DNA from: Thermoplasmata archaeon
GTDB lineage: Archaea > Thermoplasmatota > Thermoplasmata > Lutacidiplasmatales > UBA184
Reading direction: 5' to 3'
DNA: 19,410 bases
Assembly (NCBI GenBank): GCA_030037875.1
Contig: JASHPV010000133.1
Location: forward strand, 1-19,410
Positions 1 to 7,612 of the stretch are shown one piece after another (positions within the stretch are counted from its first letter, which is position 1; the number at the start of each line of letters is the position of its first letter). The position numbers and the translations under genes are program-made. A model generated the notes under the pieces. The model did not search any database, was not told the DNA's origin, and saw only the letters and a program-made list of their open reading frames with translations.

Positions 1-2
1 CG

Positions 3-350
3 GACCGGGACTCGAACAGCGTCGCCCGGTACCTGTTGAGCCAAGGCTACGACGTCATCCCCGTGAACCCCAACCTGACCGAGGTACTCGGGCGCCGAGC
101 GTTTGCCTCCCTTCGCGAGATTCCCGCAGAGCGCCGGATCGACATCGTCGACATCTTCCGCCGTAACGATCGGGTCGCGGCCGTGGTCGCTGACGCGATC
201 GCCCGGGGCGTCGGCGCCGTCTGGATGCAGCTGGGGGTGGAAAACGCCGAGGCGGCCGAAGCCGCGCGGGCCCACGGAATCCCGGTTTTCCAGAATCTCT
301 GCATCCGGCAAGAGCACCGTCGGTTGCAGATAGGGCCTGTCCGAGATTGA
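3..350 (+). CDS. CoA-binding domain protein (YccU/COG1832 type), 5'-truncated by the window edge
   Basis: The visible 115 residues are the C-terminal part of a Rossmann-fold CoA-binding protein. The reading frame is open from base 3, so the start lies outside the window; family members are about 140 residues, so roughly 25 residues are missing. Recognisable family features are SNSVARYLLSQGYDVIPVNP near the start of the visible part, then VDIFRRND, VWMQLGVENAEAAEAAR and a terminal block with FQNLCIRQEH. The family binds CoA or related nucleotides in the cytosol, but its physiological role is not well defined. It lies 57 bp before the bactofilin-like gene on the same strand. A TTG in this frame at base 36 is internal to the conserved domain and is not a real start. 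Confidence 0.88.
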   Translation, partial: DRDSNSVARYLLSQGYDVIPVNPNLTEVLGRRAFASLREIPAERRIDIVDIFRRNDRVAAVVADAIARGVGAVWMQLGVENAEAAEAARAHGIPVFQNLCIRQEHRRLQIGPVRD

Positions 351-407
351 GCGACGAGGGCGCTCTCCAAAGACTCTTCAACTCGGGAGGTTCGAGTAGC
401 GCCTCGC

Positions 408-1238
408 ATGGCCGCCGCGGCTCCTGTTGCACCTCCACCGACGTCCAAGCCGACGCCGGCGGGCTCCGGTACCACGCCGGCCGCACCGCCGCCTACTCCG
501 CTTTCGGGATCGCTCCGACTCACCGGCACGAACCGGGTCCCGAACGTCCGTGTGCTCGACTGGGTCGCTCGGGGGTTCACCAAGGTCGAGGGGAGCGTTG
601 AGGTCGGTACGGGACGCGTGACCGGCTCGCTAGCCGTGGGCGCGAAGCTCCTGGCGCGGCAACTCGACCTCTCGGGGGCGCACCGGATCGACGGAGAGGT
701 CCGGCTGTCCGAGGACCTCCGTGCCCGCGGAACGTTCCGCGCGGGCGCCGACGTTTCCGCCCGGAGCGCCCAACTGACCGGGACCATAGAGATCGGCGGC
801 ACGCTGACGGTCCAGGAGCTTCTCCGATGGAAAGGCTCGCTCGAGGTGGGCCGCGATGTTCGAGCCGACACCGTGTTGTTCCAGGGTCGCCTGGCCATCC
901 AGGGATCCCTGAGAGCCCAGTCGATTTCCGGGGAAGTGGAGAGCCTCTCCTCCGTCGGCGAGATCGAGGCCGACTGGGTCGAGATCCGCCAGCGAAAACC
1001 CCGCTTCGCGATCTTCCTGCTTCCCCCTCCCCCCTGGCACGAGCTCGAGGTCCAGCGGATCGAGGCGAAGGAGGTTCACCTCGCCGGCGTCCGAGTCCAT
1101 CGACTCAAGGCGGACCGCATCTTTCTGGGCCCCGACAGTCATGTCGAGTATGTGGAGGGGACGATCCTCCAGCGGGACAGGAACGCCCACGTGGGACCGG
1201 AGTCCGAGTCCTCGCCTCCGCCGGGATTGAGCCGCTGA
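408..1238 (+). CDS. Bactofilin-like polymer-forming protein (right-handed beta-helix)
   Basis: A 276-residue protein with a low-complexity Ala/Pro/Thr N-terminus (about residues 1-33), followed from about residue 34 to 190 by a run of short beta-strand turns alternating hydrophobic residues with Gly (for example VEGSVEVGTGRVTGSLAVGA and RGTFRAGADVSARSAQLTGT). This is the pattern of a bactofilin-type beta-helix. The C-terminal part (about 210-260) has HELEVQRIEAKEVHLAGVRV and IFLGPDSHVEYVEG, which resembles the tail of polymer-forming cytoskeletal proteins in bacteria and archaea. A Pro-rich linker LLPPPPW separates the two parts. There is no signal peptide or clear transmembrane segment, so it is probably cytosolic or membrane-peripheral and self-assembling. 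The ATG at 408 is preceded by a weak AT-richer stretch near 374-382; a GGAGG at 386-390 is too far away to act as a ribosome binding site. The polymer function is inferred from sequence pattern only. Confidence 0.72.
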   Translation: MAAAAPVAPPPTSKPTPAGSGTTPAAPPPTPLSGSLRLTGTNRVPNVRVLDWVARGFTKVEGSVEVGTGRVTGSLAVGAKLLARQLDLSGAHRIDGEVRLSEDLRARGTFRAGADVSARSAQLTGTIEIGGTLTVQELLRWKGSLEVGRDVRADTVLFQGRLAIQGSLRAQSISGEVESLSSVGEIEADWVEIRQRKPRFAIFLLPPPPWHELEVQRIEAKEVHLAGVRVHRLKADRIFLGPDSHVEYVEGTILQRDRNAHVGPESESSPPPGLSR

Positions 1239-1253
1239 GCCCTCGCCCGCGCC

Positions 1254-1259
1254 TTTATT
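1254..1259 (+). promoter_or_regulatory. TATA-like box (TTTATT) for ileS
   Basis: TTTATT stands out in GC-rich surroundings. The T before the A lies 29 nt upstream of the in-frame GTG at 1285, the same spacing seen before rpl40e and other genes in this window. The upstream ATG at 1261 lies only 2 nt past the box, too close to be on the resulting transcript. Confidence 0.6.
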
Positions 1260-1284
1260 CATGGTCCCTCCCTCGGCGCCGACC

Positions 1285-4254
1285 GTGACGCCCGACTCGG
1301 TCGCTCCCTCCCCGGCCCATCGGTGGCTGGAGATCCAACGGCGAGTGGAGAAGTTCTGGAGCGACACGGACCTCGTCTCGCGCGCGCTGGTCCTCCACCC
1401 GGACGGCCCCGCCTTCCGTTTCACCGAGGGACCGCCGACGGCCAACGGCAGGCCCCACCTGGGATCTGCGCTGACGAGAGCACTGAAGGACGTCCCGTTA
1501 CGGTACCGACGGATGCGCGGGTACCGGATCGTGACGCCCATGGCCGGATGGGATTGCCATGGACTTCCCGTCGAGCTGGAGATCGAGAAGCGTCACGGGT
1601 TTCGGTTGAAGCGCGACATCGAGGCCTACGGCGTCGAACGGTTCTGCGAGGAATGCCGCGCGAGCGTCTTCGAGGCCGTGGAGGCGTGGCGCGAGATGAG
1701 CCGCCGGATCGGGTACTGGCTCGACTACGACCATCCCTACGAAACGATGGCCCCGAAGTACGTCGAAAGCGTCTGGTGGTCGCTCAAGACCCTCCTGGAC
1801 CGGGGGCTGCTGTTCAAGGGATTCTACACCCTTCCCTACTGCCCTCGGTGCGAGACGCCGCTGTCGTCCCACGAGGTCGCGCAAGGGTACAAGGAGCTCA
1901 CCGACCCCTCGATCGTCGTGCGCCTCGACGTGGCCCCGGGGGCGGCCGGTCTACCCCGGCACCTCCTCGTGTGGACCACTACGCCCTGGACCCTCCCGGC
2001 CAACTTGCTCGTGGCGGCACGCGCCGACCTCACGTATCTGGGCGTTCGCGGCGACGACGGTCATGAGTACGTGCTCGGCGAGGGCGCCGTCGCCCGATAC
2101 TTCCCGGGAGTACCGGAAGTGCTGCACCGATACTCGGGGACCGAGCTTGCGGGCACGCCCTACATGCCGCTGTTTCCCTTCGCGGGCCCCGGGGACGGCC
2201 GCTACCGGATCGTCCTCGACGACTTCGTCGGCGAGGCGGAAGGCACCGGGCTCGTTCACGTCGCGCCGAGCTACGGCCAGGACGACCAGCGCATCGGGGA
2301 ACGGGAGCATGTGGGGTTCTTCGACCCGCTCGACAGCCATGCCATCTTCACGGCCCAGGTCCCGCCGCTCGAGGGGAAGGGTTTCAAGGCGGCCGACCCG
2401 CTCCTCCTGAAACAGCTCCGGGAGTCGGGCGCGCTCTTCCTCGAAGGGAGCCTGCGCCACACCTACCCCACGTGCTGGCGGTGCGAGACGCCGCTCATCT
2501 ATCGAGCCCTCGACTCCTGGTTCGTACGGTGCTCGCAGATCCGGGACGCTCTCGTGGCCAACAACGAGAAGATCCGCTGGATCCCCGAGCACATGCAGCA
2601 TGGCCGGTTCGGTAATTTCCTCGACGAAGCCAAGGACTGGGCGCTCTCCCGGAACCGGTACTGGGGGACCCCGCTCCCCATCTGGCGGTGCCCGGCCGGT
2701 CACTTTACCGGGGTGGGCAGTTTGGCCGAGCTCGCGACGTACGCCGGAGCACCGCTGCCGGCAGACTTCGACCCCCACCGGGTCCAGGTGGACCGGATCC
2801 GATTCCCCTGCCCCACGTGCGGAAAGGAAGCGGTACGCGAACCCTACACGATCGACGCCTGGTACGACAGCGGGTCCGCGCCGTTCGCTCAGTATCACTA
2901 CCCATTCGAGCCCGGACCGTTCGAGCCGGCCGATCCGCTGGACTACATCAGCGAGGGACTCGACCAAACACGAGGCTGGTTCTACACGCTTCACGTGCTC
3001 GGGACGGCGTTGTTCGAGCGGCCGGCGTACCGGACCTGCCTCGTCAACGGGCTCCTGCTCGACGACTCCGGGCAGAAGATGTCGAAGTCCAAGGGCAACG
3101 TCTTCGACCCGGTGAATCTCATGAACGAACTCGGCGGGGACGCGCTCCGCTGGGCGTTCTACATGACCGACTACACCGAGTCGGCGCGTATCTCGCCCCG
3201 GTCGATCCAGCTCGCGGCCCAGCGTACGCTCGGCACGCTCCTCCACGTCTACGAGTTCTATCGCACCAACGCCGAGGCCGACGGGCTCCGGCCGTCCACG
3301 GAGCGACCCGCGGTGCGCCACCTGCTGGACCGATGGCTGTTGTCGCGTCTCGACGGCCTCGTCCAGGAAGTGACCGACGCGCTGGACGCCTACGAGACGC
3401 ACGACGCGGCCACCGCCGTGGCCGCTTTCGTGGACGACCTTTCGACCTGGTATGTGCGACGCTCGCGACCTCGATTCTGGAGCGACGAGCACCCCGGCGA
3501 CCGCCACGCCGCCGACGCGACGCTCTCGTACACGCTCTGGACGCTCGCCCACCTTCTAGCCCCGCTCACGCCGTTCCTGGCCGAGCATCTCTTCCAAGAG
3601 CTCTCCGGCACGCCGTTTGCCGACCCGCACCGGTCGGTCCACTTTGCCCCGTGGCCGACCCCCGCCTCGACGGGCGAGACCGAGCTCGACAACGCCATGT
3701 CCGAGCTGAGGACGTGGGTCGAGGTCGGTCGAGAGCTGCGTCAGCGCGCCGGGGTAAAATCGCGGTTCCCCTTACCGGCCCTGGTTCTCCAAACCGACAC
3801 CCCACCGGCGTTCGTTCGGTTCGGCCCGGAGGCCGTGGAACTGCTCCAAGACGAGCTCAATGTTCGGGAGTTCCGGGTCGAGTCGCCCGGGAGCCCCACG
3901 GCGTACCACTCGGAGGAGTGGGTCGAACGCGACGACGGACGGGGGTGGGTGGCCCGCCTCCCTCGGACGGCCCCTCCCGAGCTGTACAAGGAAGGTCTCT
4001 TCCGGGAGGCGATGCGACGCTTGCAGCAAGCCCGGAAGGAGGCCCATCTCGCCTTCACCGACCGGATCCGGCTCAGGCTCTGGGCATCGGGCGATGTAGG
4101 AGAGGCCCTTCGGACCCACGCGGACCGTCTGCGGCGCGAGCTGCTCGTCGAGGGACCGCTCGAGGTCCACGAGGAACCGGCGCCCGCCGACGCCCTCCAA
4201 TGGGAGCTCGACGACGGCCGACTGGCCGCGACACTGGAACGGGTCACGGGGTGA
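1285..4254 (+). CDS. ileS: Isoleucyl-tRNA synthetase
   Basis: Class I synthetase that charges tRNA-Ile in the cytosol. Numbered from the upstream ATG at 1261 (997 residues), it shows the HIGH-type signature GPPTANGRPHLGSALTR at about 57-73, the CP1 editing domain with TTTPWTLPAN near 239-248 and GTGLVHVAPSYGQDD, Cys pairs CPRC (194-197), CWRC (405-408) and CPTC (517-520), the IleRS-specific ALSRNRYWGTPLPIW, KMSKS at 606-610 and an anticodon-binding domain after about 680. The RNRYWGTPLPIW block distinguishes it from ValRS. The HIGH tetrapeptide reads HLGS, with Ser replacing the last His. I choose GTG 1285 because the TATA-like box at 1254-1259 places transcription start there; the nine-codon region before it shows no conservation I recognise. 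The 3' end overlaps the opposite AMMECR1 gene by 11 bp. Function is near certain, the start less so. Confidence 0.96.
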   Translation: MTPDSVAPSPAHRWLEIQRRVEKFWSDTDLVSRALVLHPDGPAFRFTEGPPTANGRPHLGSALTRALKDVPLRYRRMRGYRIVTPMAGWDCHGLPVELEIEKRHGFRLKRDIEAYGVERFCEECRASVFEAVEAWREMSRRIGYWLDYDHPYETMAPKYVESVWWSLKTLLDRGLLFKGFYTLPYCPRCETPLSSHEVAQGYKELTDPSIVVRLDVAPGAAGLPRHLLVWTTTPWTLPANLLVAARADLTYLGVRGDDGHEYVLGEGAVARYFPGVPEVLHRYSGTELAGTPYMPLFPFAGPGDGRYRIVLDDFVGEAEGTGLVHVAPSYGQDDQRIGEREHVGFFDPLDSHAIFTAQVPPLEGKGFKAADPLLLKQLRESGALFLEGSLRHTYPTCWRCETPLIYRALDSWFVRCSQIRDALVANNEKIRWIPEHMQHGRFGNFLDEAKDWALSRNRYWGTPLPIWRCPAGHFTGVGSLAELATYAGAPLPADFDPHRVQVDRIRFPCPTCGKEAVREPYTIDAWYDSGSAPFAQYHYPFEPGPFEPADPLDYISEGLDQTRGWFYTLHVLGTALFERPAYRTCLVNGLLLDDSGQKMSKSKGNVFDPVNLMNELGGDALRWAFYMTDYTESARISPRSIQLAAQRTLGTLLHVYEFYRTNAEADGLRPSTERPAVRHLLDRWLLSRLDGLVQEVTDALDAYETHDAATAVAAFVDDLSTWYVRRSRPRFWSDEHPGDRHAADATLSYTLWTLAHLLAPLTPFLAEHLFQELSGTPFADPHRSVHFAPWPTPASTGETELDNAMSELRTWVEVGRELRQRAGVKSRFPLPALVLQTDTPPAFVRFGPEAVELLQDELNVREFRVESPGSPTAYHSEEWVERDDGRGWVARLPRTAPPELYKEGLFREAMRRLQQARKEAHLAFTDRIRLRLWASGDVGEALRTHADRLRRELLVEGPLEVHEEPAPADALQWELDDGRLAATLERVTG

Positions 4255-4882
4255 GCGGAACCCGGCGGATCGGCCCCCCGGGTACCTCTTCGCCGAACAC
4301 AGCCGAACCAAACCGGAAGACCTCCGTGTCGGCCCGGACCCACGCATCGAACGGCAGGCCGGCCTTCCCGCAAGTTTCGGACAGAAACTCCTCGGAGTTC
4401 CAGTCCTGCTCGACCGCGACCTGAGGAAGAAGGAGTCCTTCGGCGTGGCGCCACCGGACGAGCAGTCCGTCGCGTCCCACGAGCACGTCGGCGGCCCGGT
4501 CCCGGGGGCGCCGGGCCGGCAACGGTTCGGGGACCGTCAGCAGCGAGACCTCGACCGTTAGGCGCGTGAGCTCCGGCAGCGCGACCGGCGGGAAGCGAGG
4601 ATCCTCCAACGCGGCTCCCGCGGCGGTGCGGGGAATGCCGACCCGGAGCGGGAAGACCGGCAACGTGTAGCCGATGCATCCACGGAGCAGACCGGACTCC
4701 GCCTGACGCAGGGTCGTAAAGACGCCGCGCGCCTCATCGAACGCCGGTGGGAGGGGAAGGTTCCGGAACGGATGCGCCGGATCTTTCGGCGGCTCGGGCC
4801 CGAGGTTCACCTCCAGGGCGCTCCGGGCCAGCTGCACGGCCCTCTCGCCCACCTCCGCCGAAACCGGGTCGTCCGCCGACAC
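4244..4882 (-). CDS. AMMECR1 domain protein
   Basis: A 212-residue protein with the AMMECR1 hallmark LLRGCIGYTLPVFPL at about 65-79, preceded by FTTLRQAESG and followed by DPRFPPVALPELTRLTVEVS and the VLVGRDGLLVRW block. The family is conserved in archaea, bacteria and humans and its biochemical role is unsettled; in archaea and bacteria it often occurs beside or fused to MEMO-like or radical SAM genes, which are absent here. The likely start is the GTG at 4880-4882, with a weak TATA-like TTAAGG on the minus strand about 27 nt upstream (4906-4910). Its tail overlaps the end of ileS by 11 bp, head to head with rpl40e on the other side. No transmembrane or signal sequence; cytosolic. Confidence 0.9.
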   Translation of the reverse strand: MSADDPVSAEVGERAVQLARSALEVNLGPEPPKDPAHPFRNLPLPPAFDEARGVFTTLRQAESGLLRGCIGYTLPVFPLRVGIPRTAAGAALEDPRFPPVALPELTRLTVEVSLLTVPEPLPARRPRDRAADVLVGRDGLLVRWRHAEGLLLPQVAVEQDWNSEEFLSETCGKAGLPFDAWVRADTEVFRFGSAVFGEEVPGGPIRRVPLTP

Positions 4883-4943
4883 GACGCTAGAATCGGACGC
4901 CGGACCTTAACGTTGCGCGCCGCAACGCCGTCCTCGGGGAACC

Positions 4944-4951
4944 CTTTATAG
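4944..4951 (+). promoter_or_regulatory. TATA box (CTTTATAG) of rpl40e
   Basis: CTTTATAG is a close match to an archaeal box A. Its T before A is 30 nt upstream of the L40e ATG, predicting a transcript that begins at or within a couple of bases of the start codon. Confidence 0.75.
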
Positions 4952-4976
4952 CCCGCGGTGGGTCGGCCGCCCTCCC

Positions 4977-5129
4977 ATGCCATTCCCCGAAGCGGTCAAC
5001 CGGTTGCTGCTCAAGCGCGTCTGCATGAACTGCTCGGCGCGGAACCCGCCCCGGGCCGTCCAATGCCGAAAGTGCGGCTACAAGGGTCTTCGGCCCAAGT
5101 CACGCGAACGGTCCGGGAAGACCAAGTAG
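4977..5129 (+). CDS. rpl40e: Large ribosomal subunit protein eL40 (L40e)
   Basis: A 50-residue basic zinc-ribbon ribosomal protein. The translation begins MPFPEAVNRLLLKRVCMNCS, continues ARNPPRAVQCRKCGYKGLRP and ends KSRERSGKTK. The four cysteines in two CxxC pairs (residues 17/20 or nearby, and 30/33) form the zinc-binding site typical of L40e, and the length matches archaeal family members. It is a component of the 50S subunit in archaea and eukaryotes, so it is strong evidence for the archaeal origin of this DNA. The gene has its own TATA box and probably a leaderless mRNA. It ends only 5 bp before the stop codon of the convergent glycosyltransferase gene, so their 3' ends must share terminator space. 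Confidence 0.95.
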   Translation: MPFPEAVNRLLLKRVCMNCSARNPPRAVQCRKCGYKGLRPKSRERSGKTK

Positions 5130-5134
5130 CGGGG

Positions 5135-5923
5135 CTACCGCGGAGCGCCCTCCGGGCGCTCGAGCCGGTGCGCGTCGAGGCCTCTTCGACGCTCGCGGGA
5201 CACCTCGAATCGCTTCTGGAATAGAAACAGCATGTTGCGACCTCCGTCGCGCCAGCTCGACAGCTTGGGGGCGCCCCAGCGTTCGGAGTAGTGGATCGGA
5301 GTTTCCCCGAACCGGAGGCCGTGGAGGAGCACCTCGATCTTGAGCTCCTCACTGAACGCCATCCCGTCCTGGGTCAGCCGGAGCCGGTCGAGAATCTCGC
5401 GCCGGAAGATCCACATCCCGCTCTGGCTGTCCCGCAGGACCCGCGCGGGCGCGCCCTGGAGAGCCGAATGGAAGAACGCGCGCAGCCCGAAGTTGAGCAT
5501 CCAGTTGCCGAGCCGATGCTCCGTTGTCATCGCCTTCGAGTCGAGGTACGACAATCGGTCGCAGGTCAAGAAATCCAGTCGATGCTCGAGCAGGTCGAGC
5601 AGGAGCCAGGGGATTTCATCGACCGGATAGCTGGCGTCTCCGTCGGCGGTGGCGATGACCTCTCCCGTCGCGGCGGCAAAGCCCGTTCGATAGGCCCGGC
5701 CGTATCCCTTCCGGGATTCCGAGATGACCCGCGCTCCTTCCTTCCGGGCGGCCTCGGCCGTGCCGTCCGTGGAAGCCCCGTCGACAACGAGGACCTCCCA
5801 GTCGATCGGATTCCGGTAGAAGAACCGCTGGTTGGCGGACTCGGCCGCCCGGTGGAACGTTCGGAGAACGAAAGCGATGGAGGCGGACTCGTTGAGGGTC
5901 GGTATCACCAGGCTCGCGCGCAC
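5135..5923 (-). CDS. Glycosyltransferase family 2 (dolichol-phosphate sugar synthase-like)
   Basis: A 262-residue GT-A fold glycosyltransferase. Visible motifs are VIPTLNE at about 6-12, the nucleotide-binding VVDGASTDGT at 46-55, GYGRAYRTGFAAATGEVI, and the metal-binding ADGDASYPVDEIP (about 93-105). The later SQSGMWIFRREIL and EELKIEVLLHGLRFGE blocks are usual for DPM1-like transferases. No membrane segments are evident, so it likely acts at the inner face of the membrane, moving a sugar from a nucleotide donor to a polyprenyl-phosphate or other acceptor; the substrate cannot be read from sequence. The start is a GTG with GGAGGG just upstream on the minus strand, consistent with a short leader from the TATA-like box at 5961-5966, about 41 nt away. 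The acceptor is unknown. Confidence 0.88.
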   Translation of the reverse strand: MRASLVIPTLNESASIAFVLRTFHRAAESANQRFFYRNPIDWEVLVVDGASTDGTAEAARKEGARVISESRKGYGRAYRTGFAAATGEVIATADGDASYPVDEIPWLLLDLLEHRLDFLTCDRLSYLDSKAMTTEHRLGNWMLNFGLRAFFHSALQGAPARVLRDSQSGMWIFRREILDRLRLTQDGMAFSEELKIEVLLHGLRFGETPIHYSERWGAPKLSSWRDGGRNMLFLFQKRFEVSRERRRGLDAHRLERPEGAPR

Positions 5924-5960
5924 GGTCCCTCCAGCTCCGGACGAGACTCGCGGCTTCCCC

Positions 5961-5966
5961 TATAAG
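5961..5966. promoter_or_regulatory. Bidirectional TATA-like box (TATAAG / CTTATA) between glycosyltransferase and archease
   Basis: TATAAG on the plus strand reads CTTATA on the minus strand, and it is the only AT-rich element between two divergent genes. On the plus strand it is 25 nt before the ATG at 5986; on the minus strand about 41 nt before the GTG of the glycosyltransferase. Both spacings differ from the 27-32 nt seen elsewhere. Confidence 0.5.
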
Positions 5967-5985
5967 CCCCGCACATCTCCGCTCG

Positions 5986-6442
5986 ATGGGTCCCGCGGGG
6001 GGACCCTACGGGGGTAACGCGCACGACCCGACGTTGGGGGAGCTTCCCCACCACCGCGGACGTCGGTATCTGGGCGCGGGGCGATTCCACGCCCGAACTG
6101 TTCGAGGCACTCGGATTGGGGCTCTTTGCGCTCATGACGGACCTTCGGCGGGTTCGGCCTATCGAGGAACGAGCGGTCCAGGCGAGCGGCCCTGACCCAC
6201 CCGGACTCGTGGTCGCCTTCCTGACGCAGCTGATCGCGCTCCAAGAAGCGGAGAACTTCCTCGTCCGGGATATCCGGTGCCGCCCGGTCGGTTCCCCGCC
6301 CACGGCGCTGCTCGCGCAAGTTCGGGGCGAGCCGTTCGATCCCGCGCGCCACTCGCGGCACTTCGAAGTGAAAGCGGCCACATTCCACGAGCTCATGGTT
6401 GACCTCGACACGCATCGCGCCCGCGTGATCGTGGACATTTGA
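5986..6442 (+). pseudogene. Archease (RtcB RNA ligase activator), apparent +1 frameshift near its 5' end
   Basis: From about 6035 onward one frame encodes a full archease core: WGSFPTTADVGIWARGD, ELFEALGLGLFALMTDL, and the C-terminal KAATFHELMVD and RVIVDI, the last two diagnostic of the family. Archease activates the tRNA-splicing ligase RtcB. This frame has no ATG, GTG or TTG upstream of the conserved N-terminus before a TAA at 5963-5965. The only plausible start, ATG at 5986, is in the neighbouring frame. Removing one G from the six-G run at 5997-6002 would join them and give about 151 residues, close to the usual size of about 140. So this is either an assembly or sequencing error in a homopolymer, a real mutation, or an unusual start codon. 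I mark it broken because the sequence as given does not encode it; the core being intact argues for a functional gene and a sequence error. Confidence 0.75.
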
Positions 6443-6475
6443 GCGGCCCCAGGGCCGTGTCGCCGGCGAGACCGA

Positions 6476-7612
6476 TCAGGGCATTCGCGACTCGATCGCC
6501 GCGAGCGCGGCGCCCGGAGTCTTGGCCCGACCCGCTTTCCCAAGGATCCGTTCCAGTCCGGCGAAGCAGATGAGCAGGTCACCCCAGGAGGCGATGCCCA
6601 TGTGACCGATGCGGAAGATCTTGCCCTTGTAAGCGCCCTGGCCTCCCTGCACCTCGACGTTGTACGTGTTTAGCAGCACCTTCCGGACCGACGCGTCGTC
6701 CATTCCGTCCGGGATCTTGACCGCGGTGACCGTGTCCGAGGCATACCGCCGCTCCGCGAACAGCTCGAGACCGAGCGCGTCGACGGCGGCCCGCGTCGCA
6801 TCGGCCAGTGAATGGGTCCGGGCGAGCCGGGCGTCGAGACCTTCCTCCTTCAGCAGCAGGAGCGCCTCGTGCAGCGCGAGGAAGAGCGGGATCGCCGGAG
6901 TCCACGGCGTGTCGTTCTTCTCGAGCGACTTGAAGTGCGCGGCCAGGTCGAGATACTGGGTGCGCGGCCGGACCTCGGCGAAGGCCCGGTCCGACAGGTG
7001 CACCAGGGCGAGTCCGGCGGGCGCGGCGAGGCCCTTCTGACTTCCGGTGACGATCCCATCGATGCCCCATTCCTGGATTCGGACGGGAAGACCAGCGACC
7101 GAGGAGATGCCATCGACCAGGAAGAGCGCCCCCGATTTTCGAACGAGTGGGGCGATCGCGGCGAGGTCGTTCGCAAATCCGGCACTCGTCTCGTTGTGGA
7201 CCGTGATGACGGCCCGGGCGTCGCCCTTCTCGAGCTCCGCCGCGAGTGCATCCGGCGATATGGGATGACCCCACGGGGCGGAGATCGTCGTGACGTGGTT
7301 CGAGTATCGGCGGGCGATCTCGTCGCCTCGCTCGCCGAAGTTCCCGTTGGACAGAACCACCACGCGATCCTCCGGCCGCAGCAGGGCCGAGTACGTCGCC
7401 TCCAGACCCGCCGTGCCGCTCCCCGACAGGATGGCATGATGGCCCGGCGCTCCGAACAGAATGGGCAACATCTCGCGGATCTCGCCGACGCGCTGGTGGA
7501 AGTAGTCCCCCCGGTGGTTGACCGACGAGAAGCTCATCGCGCGGAGGACGCGCGGATGGATGCGCACGGGCCCGGCGATCAGGAACGTGGCGGTCTCGGG
7601 GTCGAACGTCAT
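6476..7612 (-). CDS. Class V pyridoxal-phosphate aminotransferase (probable phosphoserine or alanine/serine-glyoxylate type)
   Basis: A 378-residue fold-type I PLP enzyme. Features in order: AGPVRIHPRVLRAMS near the N-terminus, SGSGTAGLEA at 63-72 (phosphate binding), HNETSAG at 139-145, LVDGISSVAGLPV with Asp167, and TGSQKGLAAPAG with the Schiff-base Lys at about 193. The family includes alanine-glyoxylate, serine-glyoxylate and archaeal broad-specificity aminotransferases. Its ATG overlaps the serA stop by 4 nt (ATGA), so the two are translationally coupled. This context favours transamination of 3-phosphohydroxypyruvate in serine synthesis; a class V enzyme is reported to do this in methanogens lacking a classical SerC. 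Alternatives are glyoxylate-linked aminotransfer with SerA acting as a hydroxypyruvate/glyoxylate reductase. Convergent with archease, 33 bp apart. Confidence 0.88.
   Translation of the reverse strand: MTFDPETATFLIAGPVRIHPRVLRAMSFSSVNHRGDYFHQRVGEIREMLPILFGAPGHHAILSGSGTAGLEATYSALLRPEDRVVVLSNGNFGERGDEIARRYSNHVTTISAPWGHPISPDALAAELEKGDARAVITVHNETSAGFANDLAAIAPLVRKSGALFLVDGISSVAGLPVRIQEWGIDGIVTGSQKGLAAPAGLALVHLSDRAFAEVRPRTQYLDLAAHFKSLEKNDTPWTPAIPLFLALHEALLLLKEEGLDARLARTHSLADATRAAVDALGLELFAERRYASDTVTAVKIPDGMDDASVRKVLLNTYNVEVQGGQGAYKGKIFRIGHMGIASWGDLLICFAGLERILGKAGRAKTPGAALAAIESRMP

Noticed and set aside
1951..3552. A 533-codon open frame antisense to ileS
   Set aside because: It mirrors the codon structure of ileS, has no recognisable motif, and the sense strand is unambiguous.
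2688..4424. A 578-codon open frame in another frame of ileS
   Set aside because: Arg-rich out-of-frame translation of ileS; no start context or domain.
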